Positions 44,316-53,361 of a stretch of DNA of 64,000 bases are shown piece after piece; position 1 is the first letter of the stretch, and each line of letters starts with the position of its first letter. The notes under the pieces were generated by a model. The model searched no databases. It worked only from the letters and a program-made list of their open reading frames with translations, and was not told the DNA's origin. Source of the DNA: Gammaproteobacteria bacterium HGW-Gammaproteobacteria-11 (GTDB lineage: Bacteria; Pseudomonadota; Gammaproteobacteria; Pseudomonadales; Pseudomonadaceae); contig PGZJ01000005.1 in the NCBI GenBank assembly GCA_002840055.1, forward strand, positions 92,203 through 156,202, in the 5' to 3' direction. The position numbers and the translations under genes are program-made.

Positions 44316-45731
44316 GTGATCAAGAAAATCCTTATCGCCAACCGCGGTGAAATTGCCGTTCGTATCGTCCGCGCTTGCGCGGAAATGGGCATTCGCTCGG
44401 TGGCCATCTACTCCGAAGCCGATCGTTACGCGCTGCACGTCAAACGTGCAGACGAGGCCTACAGTCTCGGCAGCGAACCGCTGGCCGGTTATCTGAACGC
44501 TCGACAACTGGTCAACCTGGCGGTCGAGACCGGCTGTGACGCATTGCATCCCGGCTACGGTTTTCTGTCTGAAAACGCCGAACTGGCAGAGATCTGCGCC
44601 GAACGTGGGGTGAAATTCATTGGCCCATCGGCAGAAGTCATTCGCCGCATGGGCGACAAGACGGAGGCCAGGCGCAGCATGATCAAGGCCGGCGTACCGG
44701 TCACCCCCGGCACCGAGGGCAACCTGGCCGATCTGCAAGAGGCGCTGAAGGAAGCCGAGCGGGTGGGCTATCCGGTGATGCTCAAGGCTACCTCGGGTGG
44801 CGGTGGCCGCGGTATTCGCCGCTGTAACAGTCTCGCGGAACTTGAACAGGCCTGGCCGCGGGTGATTTCCGAGGCGACCAAGGCCTTCGGCAGCGCCGAC
44901 GTGTTTCTGGAAAAGTGCATCGTTAATCCAAAACATATCGAAGCCCAGATCCTGGCTGACAGCCTGGGTAATACCGTGCACCTGTTCGAGCGCGACTGCT
45001 CGATTCAGCGCCGCAACCAGAAGCTGATCGAGATTGCCCCCAGCCCGCAGCTGACACCGGAACAGCGCGCCTATATCGGCGACCTGGCAGTGCGTGCAGC
45101 GCAGGCTGTGGGTTACGAGAACGCCGGTACCGTGGAATTCCTGCTCGCCGAAGGTGAGGTGTATTTCATGGAAATGAACACCCGCGTTCAGGTGGAACAC
45201 ACCATCACCGAGCAGATCACTGGTATCGATATCGTCCGTGAACAGATCCGTATTGCCTCCGGCCTGCCCCTGTCAGTCAAGCAGGAAGACATTCAGCACC
45301 GCGGCTTTGCCATCCAGTTTCGCATCAATGCCGAAGACCCGAAGAACGACTTTCTGCCGTCCTTTGGCAAGATCACCCGTTATTACGCCCCCGGCGGCCC
45401 CGGCGTGCGCGTGGATACGGCGATCTACACCGGCTACAGCATTCCGCCCTACTACGATTCCATGTGTCTGAAGCTGATCGTCTGGGCGCTGACCTGGGAA
45501 GAGGCATTGGACCGCGGCTTGCGCGCACTGGACGACATGCGTTTGCAGGGGGTGAAAACCACCACAGCCTATTACCAGGAAATTCTGCGTAACGGCGAAT
45601 TCCGCAGCGGCGTGTTCGACACCAGCTTTGTCGAGGCGCACCCGGAACTGACGCGCTACTCGGTCAAACGCAAACCCGAAGAATTGGCCCTGGCGATTGC
45701 CACAGCCATCGCCGCACATGCGGGACTTTAA
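44316..45731 (+). CDS. pycA: pyruvate carboxylase subunit A (biotin carboxylase)
   Basis: A 471-residue ATP-grasp enzyme that carboxylates the biotin of subunit B using bicarbonate and ATP. KKILIANRGEIAVRIVRA opens the protein, GGGGRGI is the glycine loop, and FMEMNTRVQVEHTITE is the catalytic block. A GTG start at 44316, nine bases after AGGAGG, gives the family length. The pycB gene follows after 106 bases. It differs from acetyl-CoA carboxylase AccC by the adjacent oxaloacetate-type subunit. Confidence 0.93.
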   Translation: MIKKILIANRGEIAVRIVRACAEMGIRSVAIYSEADRYALHVKRADEAYSLGSEPLAGYLNARQLVNLAVETGCDALHPGYGFLSENAELAEICAERGVKFIGPSAEVIRRMGDKTEARRSMIKAGVPVTPGTEGNLADLQEALKEAERVGYPVMLKATSGGGGRGIRRCNSLAELEQAWPRVISEATKAFGSADVFLEKCIVNPKHIEAQILADSLGNTVHLFERDCSIQRRNQKLIEIAPSPQLTPEQRAYIGDLAVRAAQAVGYENAGTVEFLLAEGEVYFMEMNTRVQVEHTITEQITGIDIVREQIRIASGLPLSVKQEDIQHRGFAIQFRINAEDPKNDFLPSFGKITRYYAPGGPGVRVDTAIYTGYSIPPYYDSMCLKLIVWALTWEEALDRGLRALDDMRLQGVKTTTAYYQEILRNGEFRSGVFDTSFVEAHPELTRYSVKRKPEELALAIATAIAAHAGL

Positions 45732-45837
45732 CGATTAAAAGCCGCCAGAGGCTGAAGGTCGGACGCTGGAAGACCAGCCTCCACGGAATCTGAATTTCCA
45801 GCCTCAAGCCTACAGTCTATAGCGAAGGAAAAAAGAC

Positions 45838-47646
45838 ATGAGCACCACACGCAAGATTACCGTTACCGATACCATTCTGCGCGATGCCCACCAGTCGCTG
45901 CTGGCAACCCGCATGCGCACCGAAGACATGCTACCGATCTGCCCCAAGCTGGATCAGGTCGGTTACTGGTCGCTGGAAGTCTGGGGCGGCGCTACCTTTG
46001 ATGCGTGCATTCGTTTTCTCAAGGAAGACCCCTGGGAGCGCCTGCGCCAGCTGCGCGAAGCCCTGCCTAATACTCGCCTGCAAATGCTGCTGCGCGGTCA
46101 GAACCTACTCGGCTACCGGCATTACAGCGACGATGTAGTAAAGGCCTTTGTCGCCAAAACTGCTGCTAACGGCATCGATGTATATCGTATTTTCGATGCC
46201 ATGAACGATGTACGTAATCTCGAGACCTCAATTCAGGCTGTAAAAGCAGCGGGTAAACATGCCCAAGGCACACTGGCCTATACCACCAGCCCGGTTCATA
46301 CGGTCAAAGGCTATGTAGCACAAGCCAAGGCCATGGCCGATATGGGTATCGATTCGGTCGCGATCAAGGATATGGCTGGTCTGCTGACCCCCTTCGCCAC
46401 CGCCGAGCTGGTCACCGCGCTAAAGGCCGAACTGAGCCTGCCGGTCTTTATTCACTCGCACGACACCGCGGGCATGGCCGCCATGTGCCAGATCAAGGCC
46501 ATCGAAGCCGGCGCAGACCATATTGATACCGCCATTTCCAGCATGGCCTGGGGCACCAGTCATCCTGGTACTGAATCCATGGTTGCAGCCCTGCGCGGTA
46601 CGCCCTATGACACGGGCCTGGACCTTGAGTTGTTGCAGGAAATCGGTCTGTATTTCCATGCCGTGCGCAAGAAGTACCACCAGTTCGAAAGCGAATTCAC
46701 TGGCGTTGATACCCGCGTGCAGGTCAACCAGGTACCGGGCGGCATGATGTCCAACCTGGCCAACCAGCTCAAGGAGCAGCACGCACTGGACCGCATTCAG
46801 GAAGTCTTTGAAGAGATCCCGCGCGTACGCGCTGATCTGGGCTTCCCACCGCTGGTGACGCCCACCTCGCAGATTGTCGGTACCCAGGCGGTGTTTAACG
46901 TCCTCGCCGGAGAGCGTTACAAGACCATCACCAACGAGGTCAAACTCTACCTGCAGGGCCGTTACGGCCAGGCGCCGGGTGAGGTCAATGCCGAGTTGCA
47001 ACGCCGCGCCATTGGCAATGAAGACGTGATTGACGTGCGCCCGGCCGACCTGCTGAAACCGGAAATGGACAAGCTCAAGGCCGAAGTTGGCAGCCTGGCG
47101 CAGTCCGACGAAGATGTCCTGACTTATGCGATGTTCCCGGATATTGGCCGCAAGTTTCTCGAAGACCGCGCCGCCGGGACACTCAAACCGGAAGCGCTGC
47201 TGCCACCCACTGGGGCAACCGCCAGACCCACCGCCAGCGACGGAGCGCCTACCGAGTTTGTCATCGACGTGCATGGTGAAAGTTACCGGGTTGATATTAC
47301 CGGCGTCAGCGTCAAGGGCGATGGCAAGCGGCATTTCTACCTGAGCCTGGACGGCATGCCCGAGGAAGCGGTATTCGAACCGCTGAACTCCTTCAGCAGT
47401 ATCGGCGGCAGCCAGCGCAAGCAGGCCAGCAAACCTGGCCACGTGACCACCAGCATGCCCGGCAACGTGGTTGATGTGCTGGTCGCGGTCGGCGATGTGG
47501 TCAAGGCCGGTCAAGGCGTACTGGTCAGTGAAGCGATGAAGATGGAAAGCGAAATCCAGGCGGCGATTGACGGCACGGTCAAGGCCGTCAATGTGGCCAA
47601 GGGTGACCGGGTCAATCCGGGCGAGATCCTTATTGAAATAGAGTGA
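45838..47646 (+). CDS. pycB: pyruvate carboxylase subunit B (carboxyltransferase and biotin carrier)
   Basis: A 602-residue subunit that moves the carboxyl group from biotin to pyruvate, giving oxaloacetate. DTILRDAHQSLLATRMRTEDM and IHSHDTAGMAAM carry metal ligands of the transferase domain. The C-terminal biotinyl domain has SEAMKMESE with biotinylated K568. The layout also matches OadA of sodium-pumping decarboxylases, but no oadB or oadG genes are present, and the partner PycA supports pyruvate carboxylase. Heptamer repeats follow the stop codon. Confidence 0.93.
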   Translation: MSTTRKITVTDTILRDAHQSLLATRMRTEDMLPICPKLDQVGYWSLEVWGGATFDACIRFLKEDPWERLRQLREALPNTRLQMLLRGQNLLGYRHYSDDVVKAFVAKTAANGIDVYRIFDAMNDVRNLETSIQAVKAAGKHAQGTLAYTTSPVHTVKGYVAQAKAMADMGIDSVAIKDMAGLLTPFATAELVTALKAELSLPVFIHSHDTAGMAAMCQIKAIEAGADHIDTAISSMAWGTSHPGTESMVAALRGTPYDTGLDLELLQEIGLYFHAVRKKYHQFESEFTGVDTRVQVNQVPGGMMSNLANQLKEQHALDRIQEVFEEIPRVRADLGFPPLVTPTSQIVGTQAVFNVLAGERYKTITNEVKLYLQGRYGQAPGEVNAELQRRAIGNEDVIDVRPADLLKPEMDKLKAEVGSLAQSDEDVLTYAMFPDIGRKFLEDRAAGTLKPEALLPPTGATARPTASDGAPTEFVIDVHGESYRVDITGVSVKGDGKRHFYLSLDGMPEEAVFEPLNSFSSIGGSQRKQASKPGHVTTSMPGNVVDVLVAVGDVVKAGQGVLVSEAMKMESEIQAAIDGTVKAVNVAKGDRVNPGEILIEIE

Positions 47647-47649
47647 AGC

Positions 47650-47757
47650 AGCTGCAAGCCGCAAGCTACAAGCTGCAAGCGCTACGGAGTCTCTGACTAG
47701 TCTCAGTCTGAGTACTAACACCGGGTTGCTTGCGGCTTAAGGCTTGCAGCTTGAGGC
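47650..47757. repeat. inverted AAGC-type heptamer repeats between pycB and sbtA
   Basis: AGCTGCAAGCCGCAAGC and AAGCTGCAAGC on the left are mirrored by GCTTGCGGCTTAAGGCTTGC and AGCTTGAGGCTG on the right, able to form a long hairpin around about 50 bases. Confidence 0.6.
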
Positions 47758-47777
47758 TGCTTTCCCGGAGGGAAAGC

Positions 47778-48710
47778 ATGGGTCTGGATCCTGTTGTACT
47801 GTTTTTTGTCTTCGGCCTGATTGCCGGGCTGGTAAAGAGCGAACTCAAGCTGCCACCGGCCTTGTATGACACGCTGTCGATCGTCTTGCTGCTGGCCATT
47901 GGTCTGCATGGTGGCGTCGAGCTGGCAGCGCAGGCCAGTACGGCGCTGCTGGGACAAACATTGCTGGTGCTGGCGATGGGTATCGCGCTACCACTGGCGG
48001 CCTTTCCGCTGCTGCGCGCATTGCGCTTCCCACGGGTCGATGCCGCCAGTATCGCAGCGCACTACGGTTCGGTCAGCGCGGGTACCTTTGCGGTAGTCAT
48101 CGCCTATCTGCTGGCCCGTGATATTGTCTTTGAAAGCTATATGCCGCTGTTTGTCGCCGTGCTGGAAGTGCCTGCAATTATCGTCGGCATTCTGCTGGCC
48201 AAGGATGTACGCCGCGATACCGACTGGAAAGCCCTCAGCCATGAGGTATTCCTGGGCAAGAGCATCATGCTGCTGCTCGGCGGCCTGATTATCGGCCTGC
48301 TGGCCGGCAAGGAGGCCATAGCGCCGCTGGAGCCGCTGTATACCAGTATGTTCAAGCCGGTACTGGCCTTCTTTCTATTGGAAATGGGTCTGATCGCTTC
48401 ACGGCACCTGGGCAGTCTGCGCACCACCGGCATGCGCCTGGTCGTCTTTGCACTGATCTTCCCGCTGTTCGGCGCCCTGACCGGCGCCCTGCTCGGTCAC
48501 GCCATGGGACTGTCGGTGGGGGGCATCACGGTATTGGCCACCCTCGGCGCCAGCGGTTCCTATATCGCCGTGCCCGCGGCCATGCGTCTGGCGCTACCGG
48601 AGGCCAACCCGGCGCTATCTTTGACCGCCTCGCTGGGCATTACCTTCCCGTTCAATATACTGGTGGGAATACCCTTGTACCTGTCTTTCGCTGAATGGCT
48701 GGCCGCCTGA
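47778..48710 (+). CDS. sbtA: sodium-dependent bicarbonate permease, SbtA family
   Basis: A 310-residue integral membrane protein with about ten helices. The opening LDPVVLFFVFGLIAGLVKSELKLPPALYDTLSIVLLLAIGLHGGVEL and ATLGASGSYIAVPAAMRLALPEANPALSLTASLGITFPFN are SbtA signatures. In cyanobacteria SbtA imports bicarbonate with sodium. The ATG at 47778 follows GGAGGG. The PII-like partner gene follows 10 bases later and pyruvate carboxylase lies just upstream, so feeding bicarbonate to PycA is a reasonable role. Confidence 0.88.
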   Translation: MGLDPVVLFFVFGLIAGLVKSELKLPPALYDTLSIVLLLAIGLHGGVELAAQASTALLGQTLLVLAMGIALPLAAFPLLRALRFPRVDAASIAAHYGSVSAGTFAVVIAYLLARDIVFESYMPLFVAVLEVPAIIVGILLAKDVRRDTDWKALSHEVFLGKSIMLLLGGLIIGLLAGKEAIAPLEPLYTSMFKPVLAFFLLEMGLIASRHLGSLRTTGMRLVVFALIFPLFGALTGALLGHAMGLSVGGITVLATLGASGSYIAVPAAMRLALPEANPALSLTASLGITFPFNILVGIPLYLSFAEWLAA

Positions 48711-48720
48711 GGAGCCCAAC

Positions 48721-49023
48721 ATGACTCATCCAACGCGAACCTTGCTGACGCTGATCTGTGAAGCGGCTCTGGAGAACCGGCTAATCAAGGACCTGGAGCA
48801 ACTCGGCGCTCCCGGTTGGACCCTGTCCGACGCACGGGGTAGCGGCACACGCGGCATTCGCAGCGCCGGCTGGGACAACGACGGCAATATTCGCGTGGAA
48901 ATCATTTGCAGCAACGACCTGGCCGAGCGAATCGCCCGACACTTCCAGGAACGCTACTACGACAACTATGCGATGGTTTGTTATCTGAGTCAGGTCGAGG
49001 TGTTGCGGGCGGAGAAGTTCTAA
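48721..49023 (+). CDS. sbtB: PII-like regulator SbtB
   Basis: A 100-residue PII-superfamily protein. The opening TLLTLICEAALENRLIKDLEQLGAPGWTLSDARG corresponds to the first beta-alpha-beta unit, GSGTRGIRSAGWDNDGNIRVEIICS to the T-loop region, and DNYAMVCYLSQVEVLRAEKF to the end. SbtB binds adenine nucleotides and gates SbtA in cyanobacteria. Pairing with sbtA by a 10-base gap supports the same job here. Its stop codon overlaps the first unit of a heptamer array. Confidence 0.85.
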   Translation: MTHPTRTLLTLICEAALENRLIKDLEQLGAPGWTLSDARGSGTRGIRSAGWDNDGNIRVEIICSNDLAERIARHFQERYYDNYAMVCYLSQVEVLRAEKF

Positions 49024-49070
49024 GCGGCAAGCGGCAAGCGGCAAGCGGCAAGCGGCAAGCGGCAAGCGGC
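49022..49070. repeat. seven tandem AAGCGGC heptamers
   Basis: Seven perfect copies of AAGCGGC run directly from the sbtB stop codon. It is simple-sequence DNA with copy number likely to vary between strains. Confidence 0.95.
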
Positions 49071-49119
49071 ATCAGTCTGGGGCTGGAGCAATCGCTGTCA
49101 ACATAGAATTGTTGCTTTA

Positions 49120-49148
49120 GCGGATTAAATCCGCGCCAGCACGTGCTG
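49120..49148. other. two short palindromes in the sbtB-purE gap
   Basis: GCGGAT-TAA-ATCCGC (49120-49134) and CAGCACGTGCTG (49137-49148) are perfect palindromes. The whole gap of 291 bases holds repeats, palindromes and the purE leader but no gene. Confidence 0.5.
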
Positions 49149-49222
49149 CTTCCAGCTTTAAGCCTTCAGCCTCAAGCCACCACGTGCCAATTCGGCTCCC
49201 GCCTCAACCACAGCTATCGCGG

Positions 49223-49250
49223 TGTAGCTTGTAGCTTGTAGCTTGTAGCT
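49223..49250. repeat. four tandem TGTAGCT heptamers
   Basis: Four copies of TGTAGCT, the reverse complement of AGCTACA and so a variant of the AAGC-type heptamer in opposite orientation to the array at 49022. Confidence 0.9.
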
Positions 49251-49274
49251 TCATAATGTCCGGCTTTTCCTTTC

Positions 49275-49293
49275 AGCCCGCTGCAGGCGGGCT
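49275..49293 (+). promoter_or_regulatory. hairpin in the purE leader
   Basis: AGCCCGC (49275-49281) pairs with GCGGGCT (49287-49293) around TGCAG, 21 bases before the purE start. It could be an upstream terminator or an mRNA leader element. Confidence 0.4.
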
Positions 49294-49314
49294 ATTTGAG
49301 CGAGGCAGCGAACG

Positions 49315-49806
49315 ATGACCGCATTGGTTGGCGTGATCATGGGCTCCAAGTCGGACTGGTCCACCCTTAGCCACACGGCTGACATGCTCGAACAGCTGGG
49401 CATTCCCCATGAGGTCAAGGTCGTGTCTGCACACCGGACCCCGGATCTGCTGTTCCAGTACGCGGCAGAAGCCGCTGGCCGCGGTATCGAGGTCATCATC
49501 GCCGGGGCGGGTGGCGCCGCGCATCTGCCGGGCATGTGTGCCGCCAAGACCCATTTGCCGGTACTCGGCGTGCCGGTCCAGTCATCCATGCTCTCGGGTG
49601 TCGATTCGCTGCTGTCGATCGTACAGATGCCTGCGGGTGTGCCGGTTGCTACCCTGGCCATCGGCAAGGCCGGCGCCATCAATGCTGCGCTGCTCTCGGC
49701 CAGTATTCTCGGCGGCAAGCATCCGCAATTCCATGCTGCGCTTGAGGCCTTCCGCAAGCAGCAGACCGAGACCGTGCTGGATAATCCGGATCCGCGCCAA
49801 GCCTGA
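49315..49806 (+). CDS. purE: N5-carboxyaminoimidazole ribonucleotide mutase
   Basis: A 163-residue class I PurE that rearranges N5-CAIR to CAIR in purine synthesis. [27 protein letters not shown] and the glycine-rich [17 protein letters not shown] hold the phosphate and catalytic His. The pair purE-purK is 10 bases apart and forms the standard bacterial operon. Confidence 0.96.
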   Translation: MTALVGVIMGSKSDWSTLSHTADMLEQLGIPHEVKVVSAHRTPDLLFQYAAEAAGRGIEVIIAGAGGAAHLPGMCAAKTHLPVLGVPVQSSMLSGVDSLLSIVQMPAGVPVATLAIGKAGAINAALLSASILGGKHPQFHAALEAFRKQQTETVLDNPDPRQA

Positions 49807-49816
49807 GGAAAATAGC

Positions 49817-50908
49817 ATGAAGATCGGTGTCATCGGTGGTGGACAACTCGGACGCATGCTGGCGCTGGCTGGCACCCCGCTAGGCCAGCATTTTGCCTTT
49901 CTCGACCCGGCACCGGACGCCTGTGCCCAGGCCCTGGGTGAGCATATCCGCGCCGATTACAGTGATCGCGATCACCTGCGCCAGCTGGCCGATGAAGCCG
50001 ACGTGGTGACCTTCGAGTTTGAAAGCGTACCCGCCGATACCGTGGCCTTCCTGTCACAGTTTGTACCGGTGTTCCCCAACGCCGAGTCACTGCGCATCGC
50101 CCGTGACCGCTGGTTTGAAAAGTCGATGTTCCAGGATCTTGGCATCCCTACGCCGGAATTCGCCGATATTCAGTCCCAGGACAACCTGGAAGCAGCAGTC
50201 AAACGTATCGGCCTGCCTGCCGTCATAAAGACCCGCACCCTGGGCTACGACGGCAAGGGCCAGAAGGTCCTGCGGCATCCCGAGGATGTGCACGGCGCCT
50301 TCGCCGAGCTGGGCAACGTGCCCTGCATCCTTGAAGGTTTTGTATCCTTCAGCGGCGAGGTCTCATTGATCGCCGTGCGCGCCCGCAATGGCGAAACCCG
50401 CTTTTACCCACTGGTCCACAATACCCATGTTAATGGCGTGCTCAGCCTGTCCGTGGCCAGTACCAACCACCCGCTGCAGGCACTGGCCGAGGACTATGTC
50501 AGCCGGGTGCTGGACAAGCTCGATTACGTCGGCGTGCTGGCCTTCGAGTTCTTTGAGGTGGATGGCGGCCTGAAAGCCAATGAAATCGCGCCACGGGTGC
50601 ACAACTCCGGGCACTGGACCATTGAAGGTGCCGAGTGCAGCCAGTTTGAAAACCACCTGCGTGCGATTGCCGGCCTGCCGCTGGGTTCCACCGCCAAGGT
50701 TGGCGAAAGCGCCATGCTCAACTTTATTGGCGAAGTACCGCCCGTGGAGCAGATCACTGCCATAGCCGATTGTCACCTGCACCACTACGGCAAAGCCTTC
50801 AAGGTCGGGCGCAAGGTAGGACATGTTACCCTGCGCTGCGCTGATGCGCAGAGTCTGGCCGCGCGTATCAATGACGTGCAGCAGTTGCTGACTGCAGTCG
50901 GGCATTGA
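49817..50908 (+). CDS. purK: N5-carboxyaminoimidazole ribonucleotide synthase
   Basis: A 363-residue ATP-grasp enzyme that makes N5-CAIR from AIR, ATP and bicarbonate. KIGVIGGGQLGRMLALAG is the N-terminal binding loop, KTRTLGYDGKGQKVL the ATP loop and ANEIAPRVHNSGHWTIEGAECSQFENHLRA the signature. The ATG at 49817 is taken instead of the long upstream frame that overlaps purE. Confidence 0.96.
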   Translation: MKIGVIGGGQLGRMLALAGTPLGQHFAFLDPAPDACAQALGEHIRADYSDRDHLRQLADEADVVTFEFESVPADTVAFLSQFVPVFPNAESLRIARDRWFEKSMFQDLGIPTPEFADIQSQDNLEAAVKRIGLPAVIKTRTLGYDGKGQKVLRHPEDVHGAFAELGNVPCILEGFVSFSGEVSLIAVRARNGETRFYPLVHNTHVNGVLSLSVASTNHPLQALAEDYVSRVLDKLDYVGVLAFEFFEVDGGLKANEIAPRVHNSGHWTIEGAECSQFENHLRAIAGLPLGSTAKVGESAMLNFIGEVPPVEQITAIADCHLHHYGKAFKVGRKVGHVTLRCADAQSLAARINDVQQLLTAVGH

Positions 50909-51009
50909 TCTGCCAGACCCACTGCTGTCCAAGCTGGCGATTTGACCCAGTACCCGCAATGGAAACTTCAACGCGCTCGATTGTCAGATCAGGTAATGGC
51001 CGCCGACCA

Positions 51010-51546
51010 ATGGATACCTTAATGCGCCTGCTTATGGCTCTTCTGTTATGCCTGCCACTGCTGGCCCAGGCTGAACCGCGGGTGCTTGACTGGCTTGAAC
51101 TCTTGCCCGACGACGATTTACAGGCCCTGATCGACATGCCCGAGATTGGTCACAACTGGGGCGAGGAGGCACCCGGTGATTTCAGCCAGAGCCTGCGTCA
51201 GCGCGACAAGACCTTGCCTGAAGTGATGTATTCGACCCGGGTGGTTCCCGGTATGGACGGTTTACACGCCCGTCTCGCGGGCTTCCCTGTGCCGCTGGAA
51301 AGCAACGAGCATGGCCTGTACACCCAGTTTTTTCTGGTGCCCTACGGCGGCGCCTGCATTCACGTGCCACCCCCCCCACCGAACCAGATCGTTCTGGTCG
51401 ATTATCCGGCGGGCTTTGCCATCACCGACCTGTACCAGCCGATCTGGATCGAAGGCACCCTGAAGGTGGATCAGACCAGCAACGAGCTGGCTGACGCCAG
51501 TTACAGCCTGAGTGCCGGTCGCGTCTGGATCTACGACGGCGAGTGA
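51010..51546 (+). CDS. DUF3299 secreted protein
   Basis: A 178-residue protein with an N-terminal Sec signal (RLLMALLLCLPLLAQA). The DUF3299 hallmark FFLVPYGGACIHVPPPPPNQIVLV is clear in the middle, followed by IWIEGTLKV. Such proteins are periplasmic and of unknown function. Starts at 51010 or 51022 are possible; neither has a strong ribosome site. The next gene is 138 bases downstream; that gap has a GCCCTGTTTT direct repeat but no gene. Confidence 0.82.
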   Translation: MDTLMRLLMALLLCLPLLAQAEPRVLDWLELLPDDDLQALIDMPEIGHNWGEEAPGDFSQSLRQRDKTLPEVMYSTRVVPGMDGLHARLAGFPVPLESNEHGLYTQFFLVPYGGACIHVPPPPPNQIVLVDYPAGFAITDLYQPIWIEGTLKVDQTSNELADASYSLSAGRVWIYDGE

Positions 51547-51684
51547 TATCAGCCTGACATACATCTTTCCTAATAATTTCCCATTACGGTAGACAGGCCC
51601 ATCCCCCTTCCGGGTGGCGTTTCTACCATGCGCTTGGGGTATGCTGTGCCCTGTTTTGCCCTGTTTTGACAACCTGGAGTTCAG

Positions 51685-52617
51685 ATGGAATCGCTGATTG
51701 GTCTTATTGGTCTGGTGGTGCTGGTGGTGTTTTCACTGCGCCGCTTCCTGTTGCGCAAGGAATCGCCGCAACAGCAGGCCCAACCCTTCTCGGGCGAGCT
51801 GTATCAGGTCGGACAGACCTGCATTGCCCGACGTCATGCCAGTAACCCTACCCGTACCGTCGTGGTCATGCCCGGGTTCATGGAAAACTTTCTGTACTTT
51901 ACCGAGTTCTATGCCGACCCCTCGATCGAACTGATCATGCTGACCAGTGCCGATTATCATATTCCGGTCGAACATCCCCGTTTCACCAAAGCCAGCTGGA
52001 TACAGACGCCCAAGGCCCGGCCCGGTACCATTGCGCATGATGCCGAGGCACTGAATCAAGCGCTGGGCAACCTGGTCAGCACCCCCTCCGTTCGCGTGCA
52101 CGGGCACTCGCGCGGTGGCGCCGTGACCCTTGAGGCCGCGCGCCAACAACCGGCCTTGTTTGAGCAGGTCGAAGTCATACTTGAGGCGCCGCTGCTGCCG
52201 CAGGCCAAGCCCTATGCCCCCTTGCCCGGCATAGTGCGCTGGTTGCTGCCCTTTCTGCTGCCGCTCTGGCAGTCCAGCCCGATCAACGAGCGTAACCGTG
52301 CCGTCTGGGGGCCGCTGGACAACCCGCGCAAACGCGAGTTGATCATGGGCTTTCCCTTCAACCCGAAAACCTGTGCCGTCATGCTCGCCAACATGCACGA
52401 CATGCAAGAGTGGATGGAGCAGACCGGTACCGACATCTATCGCTTCGTCAAATATGGCGCCGTGCTGGTGCCCGGCAAGGATCGGGTGTTGCAATCCCAG
52501 GCCATGCTGTCCAGCGCACAACAGGCGGAAAACCTGCAGGTGATCGAAATTGCCGGCGGTAGCCACTTCGTGATTACCGACCACCCCGAGTCGATTCCTC
52601 CTTTGCAGGCCGTCTGA
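51685..52617 (+). CDS. alpha/beta hydrolase, membrane-anchored
   Basis: A 310-residue protein with an N-terminal membrane helix (ESLIGLIGLVVLVVFSL) and an alpha/beta-hydrolase domain. S142 in HGHSRGGAV is the nucleophile and the His of GGSHFVITDHPE near residue 300 the likely catalytic base. The substrate is unknown. TrmO starts four bases after its stop, so the two are probably co-transcribed. Confidence 0.85.
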   Translation: MESLIGLIGLVVLVVFSLRRFLLRKESPQQQAQPFSGELYQVGQTCIARRHASNPTRTVVVMPGFMENFLYFTEFYADPSIELIMLTSADYHIPVEHPRFTKASWIQTPKARPGTIAHDAEALNQALGNLVSTPSVRVHGHSRGGAVTLEAARQQPALFEQVEVILEAPLLPQAKPYAPLPGIVRWLLPFLLPLWQSSPINERNRAVWGPLDNPRKRELIMGFPFNPKTCAVMLANMHDMQEWMEQTGTDIYRFVKYGAVLVPGKDRVLQSQAMLSSAQQAENLQVIEIAGGSHFVITDHPESIPPLQAV

Positions 52618-52621
52618 AGCC

Positions 52622-53329
52622 ATGCCCCCGGGATCAAGCAAGGTAACCTTTGAAAGCCTGGGGCTGGTGCATTCCTGTTTTACTGAAAAGTTCGCCATCC
52701 CGCGCCAACCCAGTCTGGCCCCGGCGGCACGGGGCTGGATCGAGCTCTATCCGCCCTATGACCAGCCCCAGGCGGTCGAAGGCCTGCAGGGTGTATCCCA
52801 TCTCTGGTTGCTGTTTGTCTTCCATGCTGCCAGCAGTGGCCCGGAGCACCTGCGCGTACGCCCGCCACGCTTGGGTGGCAACCAGCGCATCGGTGTGTTT
52901 GCCAGTCGCTCGACGCACAGACCCAATCCGATCGGCCAGTCGGTGGTCAAGCTGGATGCCATTGAGGCTGGGCGTCTGCTTATTTCCGGCATCGACCTGC
53001 TCGACGGTACCCCGATTCTCGATATCAAACCTTATGTACCCTACGCCGATAGCCTGCCAAGCGCCCATAACGCCCTGGCCGAGGCCGCACCAGTGCTGCT
53101 GCCGGTGAGCTGGACAGACTCGGCCCTGCAACAGGCTCAGGCTCAGGCCTTGCGTCTGCAGCAACCGGTGGTTGCGCTGATTGAACAATGCCTGGCCCAG
53201 GACCCCAAGCCGGCTTATCAGCAACCCGAGCCTGAACGGGAATACGGCGTGCGCTTCTGGGACATCAACGTGCGCTGGCACTACCCCGACCCGGCTCGGA
53301 TTTGCGTCCTGAGCGTTCTGCCGGTCTGA
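52622..53329 (+). CDS. trmO: tRNA (adenine(37)-N6)-methyltransferase TrmO
   Basis: A 235-residue SAM-dependent enzyme that methylates t6A37 in threonine tRNAs. The TsaA/TrmO fold shows HSCFTEKFAIPRQPSL, the SAM-binding IGVFASRSTHRPNPIG and the DLLDGTPILDIKPYVPY block. The C-terminal RVRWHYP-type end is also family-like. It follows the hydrolase at four bases. Confidence 0.93.
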   Translation: MPPGSSKVTFESLGLVHSCFTEKFAIPRQPSLAPAARGWIELYPPYDQPQAVEGLQGVSHLWLLFVFHAASSGPEHLRVRPPRLGGNQRIGVFASRSTHRPNPIGQSVVKLDAIEAGRLLISGIDLLDGTPILDIKPYVPYADSLPSAHNALAEAAPVLLPVSWTDSALQQAQAQALRLQQPVVALIEQCLAQDPKPAYQQPEPEREYGVRFWDINVRWHYPDPARICVLSVLPV

Positions 53330-53361
53330 TCGACTCGACCTAGAGGGCCCGCAACAGACAG

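Noticed and set aside
45838..47646. Oxaloacetate decarboxylase alpha subunit (OadA)
   Set aside because: The sequence layout is shared, but oadB and oadG are absent and a dedicated biotin carboxylase gene is adjacent, favouring pyruvate carboxylase.
49137..49148. CAGCACGTGCTG as a second parS site
   Set aside because: Only the CACGTG centre matches; the flanking GTTTC/GTTCC arms needed for ParB are absent.
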